From NCBI GenBank assembly GCA_937892405.1, contig CALAFS010000271.1, positions 1-15,378 on the forward strand: a stretch of 15,378 bases of DNA. Direction: 5' to 3'. A program made the translations under genes and the position numbers. The notes beneath the pieces were generated by a model, which saw only the letters and a program-made list of their open reading frames with translations, made no database searches and had not been told where the DNA came from. Shown one piece after another: positions 1 to 4,870 of this stretch. The first letter of the stretch is position 1, and every line of letters starts with the position of its first letter. This stretch comes from an uncultured Clostridia bacterium. GTDB lineage: Bacteria > Bacillota > Clostridia > Oscillospirales > CAG-272.

Positions 1-4
1 CTCG

Positions 5-100
5 TTCATTTGTGCCGCGAGCGGCAATGAAGATGAGTCAAGACTCAAATGATGTTGCGTGTGCCACGCAAACGATGTTATGCCTTGCGGCACAAATGAA
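5..100. repeat. Inverted-repeat-bounded cluster of four small hairpins
   Basis: A perfect 14-bp inverted repeat (5-18 and 87-100, TTCATTTGTGCCGC and its complement) encloses a run of short hairpins: 13-26 (TGCCGC/GCGGCA), 34-47 (TGAGTC/GACTCA), 56-70 (TGCGTG/CACGCA) and 81-92 (TGCC/GGCA). The linkers are similar to each other (ATGAAGA, AATGATGT, AACGATGTTA). No open reading frame makes sense here. It resembles a small palindromic intergenic repeat or MITE-like element lying just beyond the tRNA terminator. It may continue left of the window. Confidence 0.6.
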
Positions 101-130
101 AAATCCGAAAGCACATGCTTTCGGATTTTT
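99..130 (-). terminator. Intrinsic terminator of the tRNA-Thr/tRNA-Tyr transcript
   Basis: An inverted repeat, AAAAATCCGAAAGCA and its complement around a 2-nt centre, directly follows the CCA end of tRNA-Tyr on the minus strand and ends in a T run. The near-symmetrical A/T flanks mean it could also stop transcription from the other side. Confidence 0.85.
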
Positions 131-214
131 GGTGGGGGAAGCTGGATTCGGACCAGCGAAGTCAGTGACAACAGATTTACAGTCTGCCCCCTTTGGCCGC
201 TCGGGAATTCCCCC
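130..214 (-). tRNA. tRNA-Tyr (anticodon GTA), CCA encoded
   Basis: Read on the minus strand, the 85-nt sequence starts GGGGGAA and ends TTCCCCC-A-CCA, giving a 7-bp acceptor stem. The anticodon arm is CAGACTGTAAATCTG with anticodon GTA. The TPsiC arm carries GGTCCGAATCC. The length and the long variable arm are those of a class II tRNA, as expected for bacterial tRNA-Tyr. The 3' CCA is encoded. It abuts tRNA-Thr with no spacer, so the two must be processed from one transcript. Confidence 0.96.
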
Positions 215-289
215 TGGAGCTGGTGATCGGAGTTGAACCAACAACCTGCTGATTACAAATCAGCTGCTCTGCCATTGAGCCACACCAGC
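215..289 (-). tRNA. tRNA-Thr (anticodon TGT), CCA encoded
   Basis: On the minus strand the 75-nt sequence starts GCTGGTG and ends CACCAGC-T-CCA, a perfect acceptor stem. The D arm includes GGCTCAATGGCAGAGC. The anticodon stem GCTGA/TCAGC holds the loop TTTGTAA, giving anticodon TGT (Thr). The T arm contains GGTTCAACTCC. It is the first gene of the tRNA pair and begins about 14 nt downstream of a consensus -10 box. Confidence 0.96.
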
Positions 290-303
290 ATGGAACGATA
301 GTT

Positions 304-332
304 ATTATAACAGAAACCCCCGGAAATGTCAA
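304..332 (-). promoter_or_regulatory. Consensus promoter of the tRNA pair
   Basis: On the minus strand, -35 TTGACA (327-332) and -10 TATAAT (304-309) are both perfect and separated by 17 bp. Initiation would fall near 297, a few bases before tRNA-Thr. This is the strong promoter expected for stable RNA genes. Confidence 0.92.
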
Positions 333-373
333 GGGGTTTTTGAAAAATATTTATGCCTTTCCGCGACTTTTTG

Positions 374-413
374 AAAAAATCCCCGTCCCCTTGACGGGTG
401 ACAGGGATTTTTT
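374..413 (-). terminator. Terminator of the esterase-like gene
   Basis: It lies just past the stop at 426 on the minus strand. The outer arms AAAAAATCCC and GGGATTTTTT (374-383 and 404-413) pair. An alternative inner stem CCCGTC/GACGGG also exists. The hairpin ends in six T residues. Confidence 0.8.
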
Positions 414-425
414 ACGCGGCAAACT

Positions 426-1508
426 TTACCGCTTGGTAAAACGATCCATATACGCAAGATATGCGAGCCAGTCGGCGCGGGAGAAATAGTGCGCGCCGTG
501 ACGCACCTGGTAGAGCGCATCGCCCTCGCCGAGTGCGGCGTCTGGTACCGGGATCCCGTCCTTTGTGACAAGTCCCTCCTTGCCGTAAAGGCGGTACACA
601 TCGGTCACCGCGTACAGTGCGAGAAATTCGCTTGTCGGATCCGACCAGAGATCTTCTTCCGCACTTCCGATCAGAATGTGCCGCGGGCAGATCAGGGAGA
701 GGAGCCAGTGCTGATCGAAGGGAAGCGTCTCTGCCGCACCATAATACTTTTTGTATTGCGGGCAGAACCAGAAGGGAAAGCGGTCGTTGATCGCCTCCAG
801 ACTCTCGCCGATCTTTCCGCGCGTGATCGCTGCGCCGGAGCACCCCGAGTCGTTCGAGATCACATAGCGGAACCGCTCGTCGAACGCACCCGTCACGAGT
901 GCCGTCTTGCCGAGGCGCGAGTGACCGATCACCGCCACATTGTCATGGTCGATCTCGGGCAGTGTCTCGATGAAGTCCATCACCCGCATCGCCGCCCATG
1001 CCCACATCATGATCTTTCCGCTCGCGTCGGAGGCTCTCCGATTTTTTGAGAGGAACTTCGCGCATGCTTTGCGGAAATTCCCGTCATCGCTCGCCACATC
1101 GAGATAGCAGAAGCCGAAGACCGCATACCCTCTGTCCATCACTTCTTCGAGAGGACAATAAAAGTCGGGCACCTGAGAGCGGAAGTTAATGAAGACAAAT
1201 GCCGGCACCGGCACATTCCGTTTCGGAACGGCGGCATAGAAGGGGAAGGAGAATTCCTCCCCGTCGAGCGTCACCTTCGCCGTGTAATGCGTCAGCGTCG
1301 CCGATCCGCGGCAAAACGCGGGATAGTCCGATTCTGCGACCACCTCGAGATGTTCGGGCTTCGGGGGGAGGACGCCGTATTCTTCGCTTTCGAGAAGGCG
1401 GCGGATCTCCTCCCGCTTCGCGTCGAATTCTTTTGCCGTGCGGATTTTCTCTCCGCCGAAGGATAATACATCGGGCAGATTTCTCTCTGCCAAAAGCTCG
1501 TTTAACAT
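426..1508 (-). CDS. Alpha/beta hydrolase, CE15/acetylxylan-esterase-like
   Basis: A 360-residue cytoplasmic alpha/beta hydrolase with no signal peptide. The nucleophile elbow GHSRLGKTAL (residues 195-204) has the G-x-S-R-x-G-K form of carbohydrate esterase family 15 (glucuronoyl esterases) and related acetylxylan esterases. Ser197 is the likely nucleophile. Asp220, 23 residues later in NDSGCSG, sits where CE15 enzymes carry the acid. His340 in RHGAHYFSRADW completes a triad. The DQHWLLSLICPRHILIG and DLWSDPTSEF segments are typical of this group. The start is the ATG at 1508, preceded by GGAGG; a GTG seven codons upstream (1529) is also in frame but has no suitable site. Family knowledge suggests cleavage of an ester on imported hemicellulose fragments. 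The exact substrate is not visible. Confidence 0.85.
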   Translation of the reverse strand: MLNELLAERNLPDVLSFGGEKIRTAKEFDAKREEIRRLLESEEYGVLPPKPEHLEVVAESDYPAFCRGSATLTHYTAKVTLDGEEFSFPFYAAVPKRNVPVPAFVFINFRSQVPDFYCPLEEVMDRGYAVFGFCYLDVASDDGNFRKACAKFLSKNRRASDASGKIMMWAWAAMRVMDFIETLPEIDHDNVAVIGHSRLGKTALVTGAFDERFRYVISNDSGCSGAAITRGKIGESLEAINDRFPFWFCPQYKKYYGAAETLPFDQHWLLSLICPRHILIGSAEEDLWSDPTSEFLALYAVTDVYRLYGKEGLVTKDGIPVPDAALGEGDALYQVRHGAHYFSRADWLAYLAYMDRFTKR

Positions 1509-1546
1509 AAAACCTCCGTTTGCCGCCACGGGGCGGGAAGTGATGA

Positions 1547-1602
1547 AAAATTAAGAATTAAGAATGCAGAATTAAGAATGAAGAATGAAGAATTGAGAAT
1601 TG
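1547..1602. repeat. Tandem 7-bp repeat (AGAATTA), eight units
   Basis: Eight consecutive heptamers: AAAATTA, AGAATTA, AGAATGC, AGAATTA, AGAATGA, AGAATGA, AGAATTG, AGAATTG. They lie inside the presumed 5' leader of the minus-strand esterase gene, between its promoter and its ribosome binding site. The A/T-rich block stands out against the GC-rich surroundings. Confidence 0.85.
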
Positions 1603-1662
1603 GGAGTGTGGGATAGGGGGCGCGTTTTTGTCATCGGGCGTCGCCGCGCCCGGGTTTTCTCT

Positions 1663-1691
1663 ATTATACTACACGCGCGCGGAAATTGCAA
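1663..1691 (-). promoter_or_regulatory. Promoter of the esterase-like gene
   Basis: On the minus strand, -35 TTGCAA (1686-1691) and a perfect -10 TATAAT (1663-1668) are separated by 17 bp. The predicted leader is about 150 nt. It contains a GC hairpin, CGGGCG/CGCCCG (1635-1652), and the heptamer repeat. Confidence 0.75.
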
Positions 1692-1714
1692 GGCAAAAAG
1701 CGAAAAAAGCGTCA

Positions 1715-1743
1715 TTGACAATCCACGCCGCCTGTGTTAAAAT
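1715..1743 (+). promoter_or_regulatory. Promoter of the cca operon
   Basis: -35 TTGACA (1715-1720), 17-bp spacer and -10 TAAAAT (1738-1743). Initiation near 1750 leaves a short A-rich leader before the AAAGGAG site at 1764-1770. This promoter and the esterase promoter are divergent and their elements are only about 23 bp apart. Confidence 0.88.
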
Positions 1744-1776
1744 AATAAAAAAGAAAAACAAAGAAAGGAGCACACC

Positions 1777-2955
1777 ATGAACCCGATGCCACTCCCGAAG
1801 GACGCTCTCTATATCATGGATACCCTTGCCGCGGGCGGGCACCGTGCCGATGTCGTCGGCGGCTGTGTGCGCGACTTTCTGATGGGGAAGACGCCCCATG
1901 ACTACGATATGACGACCGATGCCACCCCCGAGGAGATGAAAGCCGTCTTTTCGTGCGATCGCGTCATTGAGACGGGGATCCGCCACGGTACGCTTACCGT
2001 CCTTTTACACGGTGTCCCTTATGAGATCACCACCTATCGCGTCGACGGCGGTTATACCGATCATCGCCACCCGGACGGTGTTTCTTTTACCCGCGATCTG
2101 ACCGAGGATCTCGCCCGTCGCGACTTTACCGTGAATGCGATCGCATATCATCCCGCCTTCGGCTATACCGATCCTTTTGGCGGCATGCGCGATCTTCGTG
2201 CCTCTGTTCTCCGCGCCGTCGGTGACCCGTGCCGTCGCTTTGAAGAGGACGCCCTGCGGATTCTCCGTGCCCTCCGCTTCTCGGCGACGCTGGATTTTAC
2301 GATTGAGGAAGAAACCGCCGCCGCTCTCCGACAGAAAGCGCCCCTTCTTTCCGCCGTCTCGGTGGAGAGGGTCGATGCCGAGTGGAAAAAGTGGATCGAA
2401 GGAAAAGCAGCGCTGCGGGTTCTCCGTGCGTTCGCCGATGTCCTTCCGCATTTCTTTCCCGAGATCGCGGACAGTCCCGCCATTGAGACGCTCACGGACG
2501 CTGTCACACCCTCTGTCCGCACATGGTATCTGTTCACCCCTTTTGCCGACGCTCCCGCGCGTTATGACGCCGCGATGCGCCGCCTGCATGCGGACAATCA
2601 CCGCCGCGAGGGCGGCATCGCCGTCCTTACGCATCTGCATGACGATCTTACGACCGACGCCGATCTTTTGACCCTCCTCGCCGAGATCGGGGAAGTGTAT
2701 GCCGCGGATCTTCTGACCCTCCGTGCCGCCTGCCATATCGGCGAGCCCGGGGAGGGCACCCGCCTTGCCGCCCTTCTTGCCAATCACACGCCGTACCGTA
2801 TCTCGGATCTTGCCGTCGGCGGAAAGGATCTTGCCGCCATCGGCTATCGAGGTGAGAAGATCGGACAAATCCTGAATACCCTGATCCTCCGCGTTCGCCG
2901 CGGTGAGCTTGAAAACGAGAAAGACGCTCTCCTCGCCGCCGCCCGTCTGCTTTGA
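1777..2955 (+). CDS. cca: CCA tRNA nucleotidyltransferase
   Basis: A 392-residue class II nucleotidyltransferase that adds or repairs the 3' CCA of tRNAs in the cytoplasm. The head domain has VGGCVRD (27-33), the metal-binding D-x-D in HDYDMTTDAT (Asp42 and Asp44), and the body signature ARRDFTVNAIAYHP (112-125). The neck motif EEDALRILRALRFSA (156-170) and a C-terminal tail PYRISDLAVGGKDLAAIG follow, as in Firmicutes CCA enzymes. Length is close to that of short bacilli-type enzymes; no HD phosphohydrolase motif is apparent. The start is supported by AAAGGAG six bases upstream. Both tRNAs in this window already encode CCA, so a repair role is at least part of its job. First gene of an operon with the DapF-like gene 59 bp downstream. 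Confidence 0.95.
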   Translation: MNPMPLPKDALYIMDTLAAGGHRADVVGGCVRDFLMGKTPHDYDMTTDATPEEMKAVFSCDRVIETGIRHGTLTVLLHGVPYEITTYRVDGGYTDHRHPDGVSFTRDLTEDLARRDFTVNAIAYHPAFGYTDPFGGMRDLRASVLRAVGDPCRRFEEDALRILRALRFSATLDFTIEEETAAALRQKAPLLSAVSVERVDAEWKKWIEGKAALRVLRAFADVLPHFFPEIADSPAIETLTDAVTPSVRTWYLFTPFADAPARYDAAMRRLHADNHRREGGIAVLTHLHDDLTTDADLLTLLAEIGEVYAADLLTLRAACHIGEPGEGTRLAALLANHTPYRISDLAVGGKDLAAIGYRGEKIGQILNTLILRVRRGELENEKDALLAAARLL

Positions 2956-3014
2956 TCTTTTCGTAACCCTTCACTCTCTTTTCTCCCTTTTCATATCCTG
3001 TTAAGGGTGAGAAA

Positions 3015-3827
3015 ATGAAATTTTCCAAGATAGAAACACAGGGGATCACCTCTCTCGTTTTCTCCCTCGCGACTCTGCCAAAAGATCCTGCGGACCTTTC
3101 AAAAACGCTCGCGAACGATGAGACTCTCGGCGCCGACGCCGTCCTTTTTCTGACGCCTACGCTCGCCGCCGATGTGTGCCTTCATTCTTATGATAAAAGA
3201 GGAGAGAAGTGCCTCTCCCATGAGATATTGCATGCCCTTGCCGCCTATCTTTTTTATGTCGCAGGGCTCCCGGTTTATGAGTACGAAGCAGAGACCGAAG
3301 AAGGAATCCTCCCTGTCAGAATTACCGCCGGCATATCGCCGACCTTTACCGCAAAATACGGGAAATGTAAACAAACCGCTACAAACATACCTTTCAGAGC
3401 AAAGAATATCGAAGCTACCGTTGACGAAGTCCGCTGTCATCGGACACAATACGCCATTCTTTTTGCCGAGCATGCGGAGAGCGTCGATCTCCCGGCGCTT
3501 GCCCGCGCCCTGCGCACCGCCCCCGCGTGTGGGGCGGAGACGGTCGTTGCCCTGTCCGAGTTTTCGGACGCGTCCGGCTCTGCCTATCTTCTGCGTGCCG
3601 CGAGCCTTCGCGGGGACACGGTCTTTCCTTCCGCCGCCGCGGGCGCCGCTCTGATGAGTCTGATCGCAAAGGGGAGGGAACGGTACGGACGCGATGTTAC
3701 CTTCCGTCATGAGGGCGGCTCGCTTGTCTGTCGCATGGAGCACGGCGGCACCTTTACCGTGCGTGCCGATGCCCGTCTTCTCCTTCGCGGTGAGCTTACA
3801 CCTCCCACTCCCGAACCAAACGAATAA
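3015..3827 (+). CDS. Diverged DapF-fold protein lacking one catalytic cysteine
   Basis: 270 residues that align by eye over their whole length with diaminopimelate epimerase. The start MKFSKIETQG matches DapF MKFxKMxGxG. LGADAVLFL (38-46) matches the GxGADG block. DKRGEKCLSH (60-69) sits where DapF has the MCGNG active site and keeps one cysteine (Cys66). LRGDTVFPSAAAGAAL (198-213) replaces ERGxGETxACGxGA, so the second catalytic cysteine has become Pro205. The tail GGSLVCRMEHGGTFTV...LRGEL fits the DapF C-terminus. The GNPH motif is also missing. Racemase chemistry by the two-base mechanism is therefore unlikely; it may be a binding protein or do different chemistry. A weak site, AAGGGTG, precedes the ATG. 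Co-transcribed with cca, with no promoter in the gap. Confidence 0.78.
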   Translation: MKFSKIETQGITSLVFSLATLPKDPADLSKTLANDETLGADAVLFLTPTLAADVCLHSYDKRGEKCLSHEILHALAAYLFYVAGLPVYEYEAETEEGILPVRITAGISPTFTAKYGKCKQTATNIPFRAKNIEATVDEVRCHRTQYAILFAEHAESVDLPALARALRTAPACGAETVVALSEFSDASGSAYLLRAASLRGDTVFPSAAAGAALMSLIAKGRERYGRDVTFRHEGGSLVCRMEHGGTFTVRADARLLLRGELTPPTPEPNE

Positions 3828-3834
3828 TTCCGAT

Positions 3835-3870
3835 AAAAAAGGCGCTGCTTTCGTGTACAGCGCCTTTTTT
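3835..3870. terminator. Shared bidirectional terminator
   Basis: Perfect 13-bp arms AAAAAAGGCGCTG and CAGCGCCTTTTTT with a 10-nt loop. It stands between two convergent genes (stops at 3827 plus and 3881 minus) and has a T run on either strand. Confidence 0.92.
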
Positions 3871-3880
3871 ATTTGCGGAT

Positions 3881-4186
3881 TTATCTTTTCATGTAATACA
3901 TGCCGTCTTCAATATCGCATACCTTGTCGATCAGCTCGCCGTAGCCGTAAAGCAGCCATGTGGAGATCCAGGTGATAATCGACCCGATGACCATGACGAC
4001 GATGCCGCCTGCCGTAACGGTGCCCGATGTGATTTGACGAAGCGCCGGATACGAGTTTGCCAGAGCGCTTAGCAGCCCATTCCCCACAAGAATACAAACG
4101 ATGCCGAGAATTATCTGAGCAATGATACCGATGACGCAGAAGAAAACCGCCAGCCCCTTGATTTTTTTGCCGATGTTACAATACAT
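3881..4186 (-). CDS. Small two-helix membrane protein
   Basis: 101 residues starting MYCNIGKKIKGLAVFF. Two hydrophobic spans, about residues 13-37 and 57-81, are joined by a short polar loop. The tail GELIDKVCDIEDGMYYMKR is charged and probably cytoplasmic. The start is the ATG at 4186, preceded by GGGAGGA at 4195-4201 with 8-nt spacing. The same frame stays open far upstream, but that extension crosses a structured leader and a terminator hairpin and is not protein-like. No function is recognised; similar small IGKKIKG...YGYGELID membrane proteins appear in Clostridia. An intrinsic terminator lies between the only visible promoter and this gene, so expression may depend on read-through. Confidence 0.7.
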   Translation of the reverse strand: MYCNIGKKIKGLAVFFCVIGIIAQIILGIVCILVGNGLLSALANSYPALRQITSGTVTAGGIVVMVIGSIITWISTWLLYGYGELIDKVCDIEDGMYYMKR

Positions 4187-4220
4187 TTTTTTCGTCCTCC
4201 CGTAAAGTAATGGATAAAAT

Positions 4221-4249
4221 AAAAAGTGCGCCAACCGAGGTCGGCGCAC
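4221..4249 (-). terminator. Intrinsic terminator of the structured RNA, ahead of the membrane-protein gene
   Basis: On the minus strand GTGCGCCGACC and GGTTGGCGCAC form an 11-bp stem (one G-U) with a 2-nt centre, followed by TTTTTATTTTATCC. It lies 22 nt past the closing stem of the RNA and about 20 nt before the ribosome binding site of the downstream gene. It can act as an end point or as an attenuator. Confidence 0.88.
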
Positions 4250-4563
4250 GAAAAACACAGACCCGATTGTCGCCAAACAAACTTCCATAGCGCGGGCATA
4301 TTCATGCGTGCAAACTATTTTGGAATCTGCGTTTTTTCCAAAAGTACAGTTTGCACATAAGGAGGCGGAATATTCCGTATCGTGCGCAGAGCGCGCCGAA
4401 AAAAGGGCAGAGACCCCGAAAAGGGTACACGGCTCCCGGAACATACAGGTCTTCCGGTTTTTATCGCAAAACGCCGTCACATCGACAGTTTTTACCGTCC
4501 TCGCGGCATTCCGACAATAAAAAAGAATACACCCATAGCGCTGTCTATTCAGTTTGTTTGGCA
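4221..4563 (-). ncRNA. Candidate structured RNA, about 340 nt, family not recognised
   Basis: Transcription from the promoter at 4570-4598 should start at about 4563, exactly where a 12-nt arm begins (4551-4562). That arm pairs perfectly with 4272-4283, closing the RNA end to end. Inside are a GAAUA/UAUUC hairpin; a long arm with UUAUUGU/GCGAUAA (4514-4520 with 4461-4467), GGAAUGCCG/CGGCGUUUU and GACGGU/ACUGUC capped by AAAA; CCGGAA/UUCCGG (4452-4457 with 4436-4441); and GUGCAAACU/AGUUUGCAC (4348-4356 with 4308-4316) enclosing UUUUGGAA/UUCCAAAA. The 9-mer GCGCUAUGG occurs near both ends (4533-4541, 4285-4293). The transcript ends at an intrinsic terminator. No tmRNA, RNase P, SRP, T-box or c-di-GMP signature was seen. 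It could be a stand-alone RNA or a leader controlling the membrane-protein gene. Confidence 0.72.
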
Positions 4564-4569
4564 ATATTC

Positions 4570-4598
4570 AGTATATCATATCCACCTGCCGTTGTCAA
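4570..4598 (-). promoter_or_regulatory. Consensus promoter of the structured RNA
   Basis: On the minus strand -35 TTGACA (4593-4598) is perfect, the spacer is 17 bp and the -10 is TATACT (4570-4575). It points into the structured region and away from the peptide gene. It is the only good promoter seen between the giant gene and the membrane-protein gene. Confidence 0.88.
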
Positions 4599-4684
4599 GT
4601 CGTTTTTCAAAAAAGAACGAAAAACCAAAAAGTTCTCCGGTTCGGCAGTGCGTTTTCCTTCTGCATTGCCTGCTTCTCATACGG

Positions 4685-4720
4685 AAAAAGCGCCCCCTTG
4701 CCGTGGCAAGGAGGCGCTTT
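4685..4720 (-). terminator. Terminator of the giant gene-peptide operon
   Basis: On the minus strand AAAGCGCC-T-CCTTGCC pairs with GGCAAGG-G-GGCGCTTT around a 3-nt centre, followed by TTCC after the T run. It lies about 20 nt past the stop of the small peptide gene. The 4599-4684 stretch holds nothing else I can support. Confidence 0.87.
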
Positions 4721-4739
4721 CTTCGGGTCGGCACAGGGC

Positions 4740-4859
4740 TTACCCGAGGATTTCTTCTTCCGTATCAATGATCGGTGTTTCCGTACCCGCAGAGGTCAGA
4801 ATGACATCGACGGCAGAGAGACGAAAGACTTCCATATCGGGCGTATTGTAAACTTTCAT
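4740..4859 (-). CDS. Small peptide with ILTxxGT core, coupled to the giant gene
   Basis: 39 residues beginning MKVYNTPDMEVFRLSAVD, then VILTSAGTETP, ending IDTEEEILG. The GGAG site (4867-4870) follows directly on the stop codon of the giant gene and is 7 nt from this ATG; an ATG two codons earlier (4865) is only 1 nt from the site. Translational coupling is very likely. There is no signal peptide or membrane span and the tail is acidic. A second member of the family lies at the right edge of the window, with matching ILTxxGT and ID-acidic-I-x-G ends, which argues that both are real genes. Function is unknown. Possibilities include a companion or chaperone of the surface protein or a precursor peptide; no modification enzyme is seen nearby. 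Confidence 0.8.
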   Translation of the reverse strand: MKVYNTPDMEVFRLSAVDVILTSAGTETPIIDTEEEILG

Positions 4860-4870
4860 GTTCATTCTCC

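Noticed and set aside
1547..1602. Heptamer repeats considered as a CRISPR array
   Set aside because: Units are 7 bp with no spacers and no cas gene nearby; this is a simple tandem repeat.
3870..3879. TATTTGCGGA found after both the 3835 and the 15111 hairpins
   Set aside because: A 10-base match at two places with no further shared context; most likely chance.
4221..4563. Structured RNA considered as tmRNA, RNase P RNA, SRP RNA or T-box leader
   Set aside because: None of the diagnostic sequences was seen: no tRNA-like CCA end, no GGAAAGUCC core, no SRP GGUCAGGUCCGGAAGGAAGC loop, no T-box GGUGGNACCGCG.
4187..4564. In-frame upstream extension of the membrane-protein gene (total 227 codons)
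   Set aside because: It crosses a terminator hairpin and the structured RNA, starts at the RNA's own transcription start, and is not protein-like. The ATG at 4186 has a good ribosome binding site.
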